A DNA stretch of 64,000 bases from Tillus elongatus (GCA_964006375.1 OZ023270.1:77868891-77932890); one strand, 5' to 3'. Counted from the stretch's first letter, positions 14,101-28,770 are shown. Numbers and translations: made by a program. The notes: generated by a model not told the origin, from the sequence alone.

Positions 14101-14545
14101 TTTACATTTATATTCACACACCAAGATTTATAAGAGCAACACGAGGTAAAATAGTAGGTCATTGAGAAGTAAGAAAAGATTTATGAAGTGAAAAATATTA
14201 ATACATAATTAATTTTCATAGAAACCTTCGTTTCTGAATAAAAAAATAGTGCATCAAGTTATAAACATTACGAACATTTATTATAGGAATTTCACGGTGT
14301 AGAATTTAACAATCGAAATGACAAATTCCACTTTAATTAGTCACTGTCAGTTTATTGTAAAGTCAGTAGCTGCTAGTAAAGTTTTACTAAAAAGACAGAA
14401 ATGCATTTTTTTTCTAGAAGAATTGACCGATATGCTTTGCGTTTTGGGAGAATATTTAAGAAATTGTCTATTAGCTAATAGAGTGCATCACCAGAAGTTT
14501 CCTGAACGAAGGAAACCCACCAAGATATCGTTTGAGAGACTGATG
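14101..14545. other. No recognised gene
   Basis: AT-rich spacer. A plus-strand 89-codon frame (14318-14587) has no recognisable domain and runs into the HTA head fragment. Confidence 0.4.
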
Positions 14546-14584
14546 TATATTCGCTGCCGTAACGCACTTGCTGCGTCCAGTTTT
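14546..14584 (-). mobile_element. HTA head fragment
   Basis: The sequence ccgtaacgcacttgctgcgt followed by ccag and a T run is an isolated terminal head piece. It truncates the 3' end of the Penelope-like fragment to its right. Confidence 0.7.
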
Positions 14585-14797
14585 TGATACGGGGTTCGGC
14601 ATAAGTAATGGCTCTATTCCGTTATTTACTGTGGGTCCATGTTGCGTATCGACAATATGTTTTGCAAATGTAGATTTATGAGCCTTGTTATTTCTAAGTG
14701 CAGAAATTAGTTCTTTGTATCTAGTGTTAGAAGTTCCAGGACGTTGACCGATGTAGACTGATTTTATTTCTATTTTAAATATTGACATACAGCACAT
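14585..14797 (-). pseudogene. Penelope-like element: GIY-YIG endonuclease fragment
   Basis: The minus strand encodes KSVYIGQRPGTSNTRYKELI, then SALRNNKAHKSTFAKHI and VDTQHGPTVNNG. The YIG core, the RYKE helix, the small basic stretch and the 'HI.DT.HG' block match the GIY-YIG endonuclease at the C-terminus of Penelope-like retroelements, which cuts the target for reverse transcription. The RT domain expected to its right is missing, and the end of the domain is replaced by an HTA head at 14584. Length is about 70 codons against roughly 100 for a full domain, so this is a dead fragment. A hammerhead-like motif lies about 90 bp away on the opposite strand. Confidence 0.78.
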
Positions 14798-14888
14798 AGC
14801 ATTTAAAAAACATTTTTTTGATCAAATTTCCACAACGTAGAAACGGATTTTATTTATAGTTGTCATGAATGCATATCAATGAAGCCAA

Positions 14889-14943
14889 GTTTCTCCCGCC
14901 TGACGATGCCGTTAAGGCGAAACGGATTGTAGAGGAGAAAACC
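14889..14943 (+). ncRNA. Hammerhead-like ribozyme motif
   Basis: Order 5' to 3'. Stem I strand 14890-14896 pairs with 14934-14940 (7 bp). Core CUGACGA is at 14900-14906, followed by one unpaired U. Stem II is GCC/GGC (14908-14910 with 14916-14918) with loop GUUAA. GAAA is at 14919-14922. Stem III is only A-U and C-G, with loop GGAUU. The cleavage triplet is GUA at 14929-14931. Type I hammerheads with very short stem III are known from Penelope-like elements. The extra U after the core departs from the textbook motif, so activity is uncertain. Confidence 0.65.
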
Positions 14944-14946
14944 AGC

Positions 14947-15373
14947 CAGGGTGTGGCGCCAAGACCTTTAGTTAGCCGTTTATCTATAACTACTCCGATT
15001 TGAAATTTGAAAATTTACACACATACGATCGAGACAAATTACAGTTCAGTGAAAATAGTTTACTTCATGTCAAACTTCCGGTTTAACTGGAAGTGACCAT
15101 CAACTTTCTTATTTTAAATACAACATGGTAATTTTCATTATATTTTCGAACTCTACATTGAATTTGAGATAAATTATTACAAATACACCATATGTCAAAA
15201 ATCAAGCGTTTTCGAAAATTTTCGATTTTTTTGAAAATTCCCGCGAAAACCAAGGTGAACGTTGCACGCTCTCTTTCTCTGTGGAAATACAACTGAGAAG
15301 ACTCAGTTTTTGTACAGATTACCCTCAGATTGACACCTAAGCGACACGTTTGATAGCGTTTCTTTTAAGTGTA
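14947..15373 (+). repeat. Outer inverted arm, left
   Basis: 427-bp arm matching 17297-17719 in inverted orientation. It contains the small palindrome cttccggtttaactggaag and an outward-reading 69-codon frame (15083-15292, minus). Confidence 0.88.
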
Positions 15374-17296
15374 CAGGGTGATGAGAATTAGCCGTGCCAT
15401 TTGGTAAAATTGAAATCACAATTACTCGCTTATTTCAAATAGAACACCCTATATTTTATGAGCCATTTGGGTTTGCATCCGGTTTCCCTTTCAAAGTGTA
15501 TTAGCATTCCCTATACCTAAATTCCACCTTTTCGCGAATATTTCAATTTTATTGGATTCACTTAATTCAAATTGCCACAATATATTTAAGGCAGGCTTTG
15601 GAACTTGATAATATGCTTGTTGACGTCTACATGTCAAAAGAGCGTCAAGCGAAGCTTATTGTCATAAAAATCGAGATACTATCAGTCAACGCGGTGCAAA
15701 AATGGCAAATTTGCAGTACACAAACGACGATTTTTTGGAGCTTCTTAATTATTTATGGTGAGTGTCAACGAATTGTGTGCCGAACATGTCGTGCATTTGC
15801 AGGAAATTACCCGAATAAACCGAAACCCAGTCACGACATGATAAAGAGGTTGCTGCAAAATTGTTCACAGCATGGAATATTTCGCCCAAAAGTACAGAAG
15901 CGTAAGCCACTCGTCGATAACGAGGTAAACGAAGTGAACGTATTGGCATTTTTGTTGCTGATCCCAAGGCATCTATCAGGGATTGCGAAAAAGAATTACG
16001 CTTGTCAGCGAGAACGATTCACAGAATTTTTAAAAAGCATCATTGGAGACTCTTCTCTTACCACCAGATACATGGTTTGTAACCAAACGATCCTCCTAAA
16101 CGTGTTGAGTTCTGTAAATGGTTCCTATTGAAAACACAAGAATATGAGAATTTCTGCAAGAGAATTATTTGGTGCGATGAGGCGAAGTTCTCCAAAAATG
16201 GCATGCACAATCGCCACAATAGTCACTTCTGGTCAAATGAGAATCCTCATGTTACCAGGATCAACTATTTACAAGACAGGTGGTCATTCAATGTGTTTTG
16301 TGCAATTAAGAACGATGAGATTTTTGGGATTAAAATATACGATGAAAATCTCACTGGTATGAATTCTAATGATATTTTGCACGAAGTGATTCCAGTTTCT
16401 CTGGAAGCATTAAGTTTAGTAGAAGCTAGGACAAGCTGGTATCAGCAAGACGGAGCACCGCCCCACAGTTTCCATTTAGCTCATGATTTTTTGCAACAAC
16501 AGTTTGAAGACAGGTGGATTGCCAATAACGCCCCACATAGATGGCCACCACGGTCCCCTGACTTAACACGTCTGGATACAAGCATCTGGGGCTACATCAA
16601 AAATAAAGTTTACCACGAACCTGCCACCACAAAAGAAGACATGGTAGGTAGAGTTTTACGTGCCTTCAATTCACAGAATTCGAGACAAATCAGAAAGGCT
16701 ACGAATCAAAACATTATAAGACGAATAACAAAATGCCACCATGTCAGTGGGAGTAATTTTGAGCATTTGTTATAAGTTCCACAATTTTTTTTATTTGTTT
16801 TTGTGTTTTAGTTTTACACTAGCTATTAGTTAAGTTCTGTACTCAGCTATAATAAATAACTACCTATATTGTTGAGTTGTATTTTGGGTTTACAAGTTAG
16901 GTAACAACACATTGATTTTACAGAGATGAAACAAGGGAAATACAGCGATTTGGATGAAAATACAAAGTGTTCTCTTTTTTTTACGCGAGAAGGCCCAACA
17001 AATGTTATGTTCTCATTTGTAGGGGGTGGCACTTGACATGTAGACCTCAACAAGCACATTATCAAGTTCCAAAACCTGCTTTAAATCTATTGTGACAATT
17101 TGAATCAAGTGAATCCAATAAAATTGAAATATTCGGGAAACGGTAGAATTTAGGTATAGGGAATGCTAATACACGTTGAAAGGGAAACCGGATGCGAACC
17201 GAAATAGCTTATAAAATATAGGGTGTTCTATTTAAAATAAGCGAGTAATTGTGATTTCAATTTTACCAAATGGCACGGCTAATTCTCATCGCCCTG
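15374..17296 (+). mobile_element. Inner Tc1/mariner-like element (TA-flanked)
   Basis: A 1.92-kb unit with CAGGGTGATGAG ends and TA at 15372-15373 and 17297-17298, as expected for a Tc1/mariner insertion. It carries the transposase pseudogene. Confidence 0.75.
15702..16775 (+). pseudogene. Tc1/mariner-like transposase, frameshifted
   Basis: The likely start is ATG at 15702 (MANLQYTNDDF), just inside the inverted repeats. An N-terminal helix-turn-helix region (GECQRIVCRTCRAFAGNYPN, then KPSHDMIKRLL) resembles the DUF4817 type found in arthropod elements. After a frame change near 15950 the sequence continues VADPKASIRDCEKE and RTIHRIFKKHHW. An in-frame TAA follows near 16080. The catalytic part has WCDEAKFSKNG (first D), then WYQQDGAPPHS (second D), then WPPRSPDLTRLD with WGYIKNKVY, ending at FEHLL. 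The family's final acidic residue is expected in the PDL.P.D block. Two frameshifts plus one stop make it inactive. The protein would have been about 355 residues, normal for this family. Confidence 0.88.
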
Positions 17297-17719
17297 TATA
17301 CTTAAAAAAACGTCAAACGTGTCGTTTAGGTGCCAATCTGAGGGTAATCTGTACATAAACTAAGTCTTCTCAGTTGTATTTCCACAGAGAAAGAGAGCGT
17401 GCAACGTTCACCTTGGTTTTCGCGAGAATTTTCAAAAAAGTCGAAAAATTTCGAAAACGGTTGATGTTTGACATATGGTGTATCAGTAATAATTTATCTC
17501 AAAGTCAATCTAGAGTTCGAAAATATAATGAAAATTACCATGTTGTATTTAAAATAAGAAAGTTGATGGTCACTTCCGGTTAAACCGGAAGTTTGACATA
17601 AAGTAAACTATTTTCAGTGAAGTGGAATTCATCTCGATCGTATGTGTGTAAATTTTCAAATTTCAAATCGGAGTAGTTATTGAGAAACGGCTAACTAACG
17701 GTCTTGGCGCCACACCCTG
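17297..17719 (-). repeat. Outer inverted arm, right
   Basis: Inverted copy of 14947-15373. The outward 69-codon frame is also open here (17374-17583, plus), but it differs from the left version mostly by amino-acid-changing substitutions, which argues against a gene. Confidence 0.88.
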
Positions 17720-18597
<878 letters not shown>

Positions 18598-18892
18598 GTG
18601 GCGCATTGAAAATGAAACAGACCGATATGCGTCCAGAAATATTTTTCTTAAGAAACGCTGAAACACGTGAATTTTAATATTGAGGGGGACATGTTTTGAC
18701 ATAAAACTCAACTTTGTCACATCAACCCCTTAAGAGTGGTGATAACAACCCTGATATTTTAAATAGGGAACATGCGTCGAGTGGTACATCATTTGAAAGA
18801 TCTTTCTTTTCTGAATTTAGCACACTAATTCTTTTGGAAGTTTTATCAACTCGTTTAAAAATTATTCACAGTTGAAAACGCAAAAACGCATT

Positions 18893-18990
18893 TCACTCAT
18901 TCCGATAAGAAATGTGCTGATAGTCAATGTTTTGTTGGTTTGTAAACAAAAAATTGACTATCAGAACATTTCTTATCGGTATGAGAGAAA
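18893..18990. repeat. Inverted repeat / hairpin
   Basis: The left arm contains ccgataagaaatgtgctgat and agtcaat. The right arm contains its complement (attgactatcag, acatttcttatcgg). Each arm is about 40 bp, separated by a short loop near 18938-18948. The right end of the element has only one copy of this sequence. Confidence 0.85.
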
Positions 18991-19058
18991 TGCGGTTTAT
19001 TATTTCAGTTTATCGGTCGGTTTGATACTTGATAGTACTACCGAAAATTAATTTCACA

Positions 19059-20128
19059 ATGGTGTATTCTGTAGAAGAAAGAGTTGAAATAATTACTCTT
19101 TTTTTCAAAAACGATGACTGTGCCAACCGTACCGCAAATTTGTTTAATGAACGACATCCGAACAGACATGTTAACAGAAAATACATTTTGGAGTTAGTTG
19201 CAAAGTTTCGACAAAGTGGTTCAGTAGCCAACAAAAAACGGGATCCTGAACGTGAATTTCCGGTTAGAAATGAGACTACTGAGATTGAAGTTTTAGGACA
19301 AATTGCTGCAGACCCAACTTTGAGCACGAGAAAATTGGCCACTGTTTCAAACATCAAAAGAAGAACTATTCAGCGAATATTGAAGCATAATAAAATTCAC
19401 CCGTATAAAATGCATCTTGTACAACAACTGAATCAAGATGATTTTGATCGGCGGCTGGAGTTTTGTGAAGTTATGACGGCACGAATAGCTGATAACGGAA
19501 ACTTTCTGTTCAATATTTGTTTTTCAGACGAGTGTACGTTTTTATTAAACTCTACAATCAACCGTCATAACTGTTGTTATTGGACTGTTAATTATACAAG
19601 AAATTTTCACGAAGTCCACGCTCAAACTCCACAGAAATTGAATGTCTCGACTGGCATTTTTGGAGACCGTTTAATCGGACCAATTTTTCGTGATGGCAAT
19701 TTGAGTGGCGAAACGTATTTGGAGTTACTAGAAGATATCGTTTACAGTCTACTAATTGACATCGTTGAAAATGATGATCGCTATCAAGAAAATCAATTAG
19801 TGTTTCAAGAAGATGGAGCTCCTCCGCATTTTTCACAACGTGTTAGTACAAAGAGTTTCCAGAGCAATAGATTGGGCGTAGAAGTGCTATTGAGTGGCCC
19901 ACTAGATCATTGGATTTAACTCCTTCAGACTTCTTTCTATGGGGCCATTTAAAGAGTAGAATTTTCGCAACAGAACCGGAGTCTCTGGAAGAAATACGAC
20001 GACGCATTGTTGAAGAATGCCGTCTAATAACTCCACAAATGCTCCAGAATGTCAGAGCTCGTTTTGAACAAAATTTGTACTTTTGTATGGAAGCTGGTGG
20101 TCAACAATTTGAACACTTACTTAACTGA
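19059..20128 (+). pseudogene. Tc1/mariner-like transposase, one frameshift and one stop
   Basis: ATG at 19059 (MVYSVEERVEIITLFFKND) begins a nearly complete transposase of about 356 codons. The N-terminal helix-turn-helix of the DUF4817 type is visible in RTANLFNERHPNRHVNRKYI. A second helix pair follows (STRKLATVSNIKRRTIQRIL). The catalytic core has ICFSDECTFLLN (first D), then FQEDGAPPHFS (second D), then LTPSDFFLWGHLKSRIFA, with the C-terminal signature GGQQFEHLL. Around 19855 a frameshift moves the reading frame, and a TAG falls where the frame would give FPEQ-stop-IGRR. It looks younger than the transposase at 15702. Both lesions must be reversed for function, so it is inactive. Confidence 0.9.
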
Positions 20129-20506
20129 ATAAACATTTTTTAACGTTTGGTTTGGTGTTTTAGTTTTTTTAACGAAAAATTGACTAATTAGTGCATGTCT
20201 TATCACAATGAATGAAATACGTTCTTGCAACTCCAACTGTGAATAATTTTTAAACGAGTTAATAAAACTTCCAACAAAATTAGTATGCTGAATTCAGAAA
20301 AGAAAGAGCTTCAAACGATGTAACACTCGACCCATGTTCCCTATTTAAAATATAAGGGTTGTTATTATCACCCTTAAGGGGTTAATGTGACAAAGTTGAG
20401 TTATATGTCAAAACGTGTCCCCCTCAATATTAAAATTGACGTATTTCAGCGTTTGTTAAAAAAAATTCTCTGGACACAAATCGGTCTGTTTCGTTTTCAA
20501 TGCGCC

Positions 20507-20510
<4 letters not shown>

Positions 20511-20590
<80 letters not shown>
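20511..20590. repeat. (TA)n microsatellite
   Basis: About 40 units directly right of the Tc1/mariner-like element. Confidence 0.97.
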
Positions 20591-20591
<1 letters not shown>

Positions 20592-21500
20592 TGCAAATAA
20601 AATTAAAGCGTGAACTTGCAAAAATACAGATTATTCTGGTTGCGAGAAAGAAACCGGAAATGACGGAACGACGTGACACTAAACGGAAATACGTAGTAAC
20701 GTCACAGCGCGGGAGATTGTAATTGTCCCGCAATACACCCCAAACAAATCATCATGATCCTCTCTCAGTGTGCCGTCCCTTACATCATGCTCCACTCTTC
20801 TGCCTATATCACCCTTCATGTGACAAATTTTTATAGCTTTTTCCTATGTACATAACGCTAGCTGCTCTCCCACCAGAAAGTCATCATTTAGATCTCCCGA
20901 GAAGAAAAAATCTCTACACATTTTTTTATTCTGTATCTCATCCCCTTTCGAGGGAAATGCTGCTGGTGTAACAAAGACAGCGATGCAGGGACTTTGTGAG
21001 GAAAATCGGACAAAAATGATTCTGCAAAAAAGAAACAGCGCGCGCGACGTTTCGTTTTGGTTACGGGTTGTTAATGTAGCGAATCTGTGGCTAATTGTTA
21101 TTGGTTGTTAAGGCCACGTGACCGTTGAGCTCTGATGACACCAGTCAGTGTCGTGAATGCAGAATTAATAGTTGTTGTATAGAGGCGATTTTCATATATA
21201 TTCTGTGCCATTGTGGGATAAGTTTATTTATTAATTGCTCATGAATATATACTGTGGATGCAGAGAGTGATATAGCACATTATAGAGAAGAGGGTGCTAT
21301 AAAAGTGTATAACTGTCCAAGAGCACCATATTTTAATATTATTTCTTAACGTCAAAACATCTGGGTATGACATAATCACAGCAACTTTAATTAAAGGTTT
21401 GAATTCCTGCTTCAAGCCAAAGTTTTTCTTTTGATGTCGATCGACTTTCTCGACTATAGCCAATCACTGACGCCAGGGATAAGTTTCAGCTCAATATTCT
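20591..21500. other. No recognised gene
   Basis: Mostly unique-looking sequence. Bases about 21445-21500 (cgactatagccaatcactga) recur at about 30565-30620. Bases about 21320-21400 resemble 34940-35000, pointing to another dispersed repeat. Confidence 0.45.
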
Positions 21501-22603
21501 AAAACTCTGGACGCAGCAAGTGCGTTATGGTAGTGAATTTTTATTAAATGCTTCAAATTTGAATAACTCAGTTTTCTATACATTTAGAAAGTTTAATTTT
21601 GGTATCTAGTAAGGTCTTTCCTAGGGCAAGATATCCACCAAATTTCATTTAAATAACTTTGTAATTTTTGGAGAAAAAAAAATTCTAAAGAAAATTTAAA
21701 TTTGAATAACGCAATTTTCTATAAGCATTTAATGAAAATTCGCTACCATATTCGCATTTACGGCGTCTCGATTTTTTCTTACAAACATGCATCATACAAC
21801 GATAAAAAATGCAAAAATCCAATAATATAAGGGTGTTTGAAAAAAATTGTAGCTTCACCAACCACTTGTGGGCCAGCCTGTGATTGTCAAAATAATTTTA
21901 TAAGATGCAGCTCAAGAGGCCCTATATTTAACGTATACAACAGTTATATTGAGCTTTACCGTAGAAATGCGTCACCCTGTATGTATATTAGAAAACTAAA
22001 AGAAATCTTTATAAAAGTCAAAAGTAGCGATCTCCTCATTAACGACTTTTTTCTATGAAAATTAGCTAAAAACTATAGACCGTTAAATCATAAACATAAC
22101 CAAAACTACCGCCAAAGCATCAGAGAAAGGGTGTATTTAAAATGAAATGTCTGGAAACATTTTAGTAAAATGAAGGACAATGACGGTTGAAGCTGAAATT
22201 TAGGGGTTTGCAGAAGACTCTTCTTGCGACATTTTCTTTACATAATCCGTATTTGTTCCAAATTATTTGCCTAAATGTTGCCAATTTTGACGTTTCAATC
22301 GCGACTTTGACGTTTTAAAGAAAACCCAATTTTTTTTTAAATGTCCAAAACTTTTTGTCTTCAAACTTACAGACCCAAATTGGTACATGGTTCACACTTT
22401 ATAATACAAATACGCGTACCAAATTTGGTTGCCCTTACTTTGTTATTTCCGGAGATAAAAAAAATTTCCGACAGAAAATACAAAATTTTCCGGGAAAACC
22501 TGCTCCGATTTTCCTGGATAACGAACTTATCCAAGCCATTTGCAAAGGGAAGGTACTCAGAAAATTTAATCTTAATCGGCCTATTATTTTTTGAGTTTTC
22601 GGT

Positions 22604-22693
<90 letters not shown>
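21501..22693 (+). mobile_element. HTA element, long form, tail missing
   Basis: The forward head starts at 21501 (AAAACTCTGGACGCAGC). The inverted head ends near 21772 (ttacggcgtctcg). A body follows with an embedded older tail fragment (about 21970-22070, tctcctcattaacgac), and the TA array ends the copy at 22693. Confidence 0.82.
22607..22693. repeat. (TA)n microsatellite
   Basis: About 43 units. The HTA tail expected to its right is absent. Confidence 0.97.
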
Positions 22694-22694
<1 letters not shown>

Positions 22695-22993
22695 TCATAC
22701 TTACTTATTGTTATCTTAATTATACAGCATGTCTCACAAAAAAGCTTAGCTTGTGCTTGCAAATTACATAATTTTAAACTTCTTCCAAAAAAACCAAACT
22801 GTCAAACGATTTTCTTCTGTCACTTTCCAAATTTCCTCTGAACTTCTCTCCCCTGCAATCCCAAATCTCACCAATATATCCACTGTAGCATCTTATATTT
22901 AAATTCACTTTGGTATAAAAATAATTACTTTTCTACAACTATATCTCTCTACAAATTTAAATTCTTCTAGGACAAAAATTTGACATTATAAAT

Positions 22994-22997
<4 letters not shown>
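22694..22997. other. No recognised gene
   Basis: About 300 bp of AT-rich sequence between two TA arrays. Nothing was identified. Confidence 0.4.

Positions 22998-23083
<86 letters not shown>
22998..23083. repeat. (TA)n microsatellite
   Basis: About 43 units inside a truncated HTA copy. Confidence 0.97.
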
Positions 23084-23091
<8 letters not shown>

Positions 23092-23216
23092 AAAATTGAA
23101 ACTGACCCCGGATATGGGTTCTAGGGGTCCTAGTTCGCGCTCATTTGAAGAAATGTTTGCAAAGTCTCACCATCGATACCTCTCTAATAGTGATTTAGAA
23201 ATAATAAAAATTCACT
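22998..23216 (+). mobile_element. HTA element, 5'-truncated (TA array plus tail)
   Basis: TA array, then AACTGACCCCGGATATGGG, then tctcaccatcgatacc, with a weak terminal hairpin ending ttcact at 23216. Confidence 0.82.
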
Positions 23217-23439
23217 AAAATTTGACGAACTCACTCACTGTCACCGCGAAGTTTAACTATTATTAATTTTGTTCCGTAAAGTAAAATTACCAGCCATACT
23301 TATATTTGACAGTGTAGAAAGTAATTTCAAAGCCTGCTATATCAAGATAAATGTTCATCACTATGGAGCTGCATCATTGGAGCATGTTTAGCTAGAGGTG
23401 TTTTGTCAGTTTAAATAAAAGAATAATTTGCACTTGTAT

Positions 23440-23636
23440 ATAAAAATTTCCCAAATGACACAAATAATTCGTCGACTCAAACAAATAAACATATAAATAA
23501 TCTCATACCAATACCATACGACATCAGTTACAGCGTCTAACAGACCTGCGCAATAATATCAAATGTTCCGTTACCACGGCAACCACATACTAGATCTCAT
23601 ATAAGCTATTGACAATCAAAGGCGGTGATATTAAAC
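23440..23636 (+). repeat. Duplicated flank shared with 53048-53240
   Basis: Sequence such as cgtcgactcaaacaaataaa and gcaataatatcaaatgttcc recurs almost unchanged at 53048-53240, and in both places it runs into an HTA body. It may be part of an HTA subfamily or a duplicated locus. Confidence 0.85.
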
Positions 23637-24125
<489 letters not shown>

Positions 24126-24380
24126 AAAAATTCTGCCAAACTCCGGCTCTTTGTAAGGGTACAAAAATATTTAATGCACCAAACATCGCATGGTACACGG
24201 GCTATCCTTAAGGCAGAGTTTTGGTTAATGTCAAGCATATGTAGCAACTTATTACTGGCTGTACTGTAAACTATGGCTCCGTAATCTGTTTTGGAGCTGA
24301 TGAGCGTCCTGTAGATCTTGAATAACATGTTTGTGTCCGCTCCCCACTCATAGTATGCCAGAGCCTTCATCATACTAATA
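24126..24380 (-). pseudogene. Jockey-like RT remnant, part 1 (C-terminal side)
   Basis: The minus strand reads MMKALAYYEWGADTNMLFKI, then YRTLISSKTDYGAIVYSTAS, then LHMLDINQNSALRIA. This is the region after the RT catalytic domain in Jockey-type elements ('WGAD...L...Y..LI.SK.DYG...Y..A'). The same frame continues at 25552-25571, 27279-27389 and 28070-28133 once three HTA insertions are removed. The remnant therefore acts as a natural record of where those elements inserted. It ends on the left at the hairpin of another HTA copy. Confidence 0.85.
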
Positions 24381-25551
24381 AAAAGTCTGGACGCAGCAAG
24401 TGCGTCATGGAAGTGAATTTTCATAAAAAAAATTTAATAGCACATATGTCTCTCTAATGCAACCAGGCCTCAATCTGATATAACTTATATAGTAGAATCC
24501 GGTATAACCTATATAGTAGAAACTATATTTTATCAAAATAACGTATTGTTTGAAAATGTACAAAAATTTTCCGAAAATAAATTTAAAACGTTCATGAAAA
24601 AACTGATTTCCTAGCCAACAAGCTTGGGTTAATAGTAAACTGAATTATTGAAACTTGAAGCATTTAATGAAAATTCGCTACCAAAACGCACTTACGGCGT
24701 CTCGGTTTTTTTCTTACAAACATGCATCATATTCAGATAAAAAATACAAAAAAAATTCTAGGTTCGCCAACCACTTATGGGCCAGCCTGTGATTGTCAAA
24801 ATAATTTTATAAGCTGCAGCTTAAGACACCCTATATCTAACGTATACAACAGTTATATTGAGCTTTACCATAGAAATGCGCCACCCTGTATATATGTAAG
24901 AAAATTTTAAGAAATCTTTATAAAAGTCAATAGTTGCGATCTCCTCATTAACGACTTTTTTCTATGAAAATTAGCTAAAAACTATAGACCGTTAAATCAT
25001 AAACTTAACTAAAACTACCGCCAAAGCATCAGAAAAAGGGTATATTTAAAATGAAACGTCTGGAAACATTTTAGTAGAATGAAGAACAATGACGGTTGAA
25101 GCTGAAACTTGGGGGTTTGCAGAACACTCTTCTTGCGACATTTTCTTTACATAATCCGTATTTGTTCCAAATTATTTGCATGAATGTTGCAAATTTTGAC
25201 GTTTCAATCGCGACTTTGACGTTTTTAGGAAAACCAAAATTTTTTTCTAAATGTCCATAACTTCTTGTCTTTAAACTTACAAACCTAAATTTTGGTACAT
25301 GGTTCACACTTTATAATACAAATACGCGTACCAAATTTGGTTTCTCTTACTTTGTTATTTCCGGAGATATTAATTTTTTCCGACAGAAAATACAAGATTT
25401 TCCGGGAAAACCTATAAAAAAACATAAAAAAATTGAAACTGACCCTGGATATGGGTTCTAGGGGGCCTAGTTTGCGCTCATTTGAAGACATTTTTTCAAA
25501 ATTCAAAAGTGGGGATCTCCTCATTAGTGAATTTTTTCAAGAAAATTCACT
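24381..25551 (+). mobile_element. HTA element, long form, TA array deleted
   Basis: Starts AAAAAGTCTGGACGCAGC at 24381; the inverted head ends near 24707. The body follows, and the 3' body plus TA array are lost by a deletion near 25411. The tail (AACTGACCCTGGATATGGG) ends with the hairpin and ttcact at 25551. The flanks are act-aat on the left and aac-ctt on the right, which rejoin the RT frame exactly with no duplicated target. Confidence 0.88.
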
Positions 25552-25571
25552 AACCTTGATACATGATTTTT
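25552..25571 (-). pseudogene. Jockey-like RT remnant, part 2
   Basis: 20 bp encoding the end of a K-K-S-C-I-K-V stretch that links parts 1 and 3 of the RT frame on the minus strand. The short length is explained by HTA insertions on both sides. Confidence 0.8.
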
Positions 25572-27278
<1,707 letters not shown>

Positions 27279-27389
27279 AACTTGCTCTATGTGTGGTCCC
27301 CATTTCAGTTTTCGGCCAAAAGTCAATCCTAGAAATGTAACTTGTTCTACAGATCTTATATTTGCGTCGTACAGATTCAGCTTCATTTT
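27279..27389 (-). pseudogene. Jockey-like RT remnant, part 3
   Basis: The minus strand encodes MKLNLYDANIRSVEQVTFLG, then LTFGRKLKWGPHIEQV. This is the 'FLGL.FD.KL.W..HI' block that lies just upstream of part 1 in Jockey-like RTs. A diverged paralogue with the same frame is at 28921-29031. Confidence 0.87.
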
Positions 27390-28069
<680 letters not shown>

Positions 28070-28133
28070 CATTAATTCTTTTAGATTTGGAAAATATCAT
28101 GTTTACACTTTTGTCTATCTGATTGCTACATCC
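28070..28133 (-). pseudogene. Jockey-like RT remnant, part 4
   Basis: The minus strand encodes KSVNMIFSKSKRINE, which joins MKLNLYD of part 3 in frame once the intervening HTA is removed together with five A residues. Upstream sequence is replaced by a decayed HTA tail. Confidence 0.75.
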
Positions 28134-28194
28134 AAAAGTCTCACAATCGTAACCTCTCTAGCAGTGAAATTGCTTAACAGAAATTCATTAAACA
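28134..28194 (+). mobile_element. Decayed HTA tail
   Basis: The sequence aaagtctcacaatcgtaacc, then tctagcagtgaaatt and attcattaa, is a degenerate match to the HTA terminal 60 bp. The same remnant occurs at 29776-29818. Confidence 0.65.
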
Positions 28195-28375
28195 CTCAAA
28201 TATTTTAATACAAAACTTGTAAATAACAAAACAAAATTATTTAATTATTTATAAAATTTAACGAAAGGACGGTTTTTTAAAAACAGTAAAGGAAATGAAA
28301 TTCTGCCATTCTTTCAGATAAAACTATACACAATTTTCCTGCCAGTTCTTCATTCGTGTGTCCATGCACTGGTCA

Positions 28376-28575
28376 NNNNNNNNNNNNNNNNNNNNNNNNN
28401 NNNNNNNNNNNNNNNNNNNNNNNNNNNNNNNNNNNNNNNNNNNNNNNNNNNNNNNNNNNNNNNNNNNNNNNNNNNNNNNNNNNNNNNNNNNNNNNNNNNN
28501 NNNNNNNNNNNNNNNNNNNNNNNNNNNNNNNNNNNNNNNNNNNNNNNNNNNNNNNNNNNNNNNNNNNNNNNNNNN
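28376..28575. other. Assembly gap (200 N)
   Basis: A round-number run of N. The sequence just left of it duplicates 29712-30003, ending at the same tgtccatgcactggtca. The gap therefore lies at the junction of a tandem or haplotypic duplication. Confidence 1.
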
Positions 28576-28697
28576 AAAATTTTCCGGGAAAACCTGGTCC
28601 GATTTTCCTGGATAACGAACTTATCCAAGCCATTTGCAAAGGGAAGGTACTCAGAAAATTTAATCTTAATCGGCCTATTACTTTTTGAGTTATCGGT

Positions 28698-28770
<73 letters not shown>

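Larger units (their letters stand above)
14947..17719 (+). mobile_element. Tc1/mariner-like element with concentric inverted repeats
   Basis: The outer ends are CAGGGTGTGGCGCCAAGAC at 14947 and its complement ending at 17719. Long inverted arms follow (14947-15373 and 17297-17719). Immediately inside, a second pair of ends (CAGGGTGATGAGAATTAGCC at 15374 and its complement ending at 17296) is flanked by TA on both sides. The inverted similarity continues inward to about 15639 and 17033, giving about 690 bp of near-continuous inverted repeat around a broken transposase gene. The left outer flank is not TA; the right one is. Confidence 0.85.
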
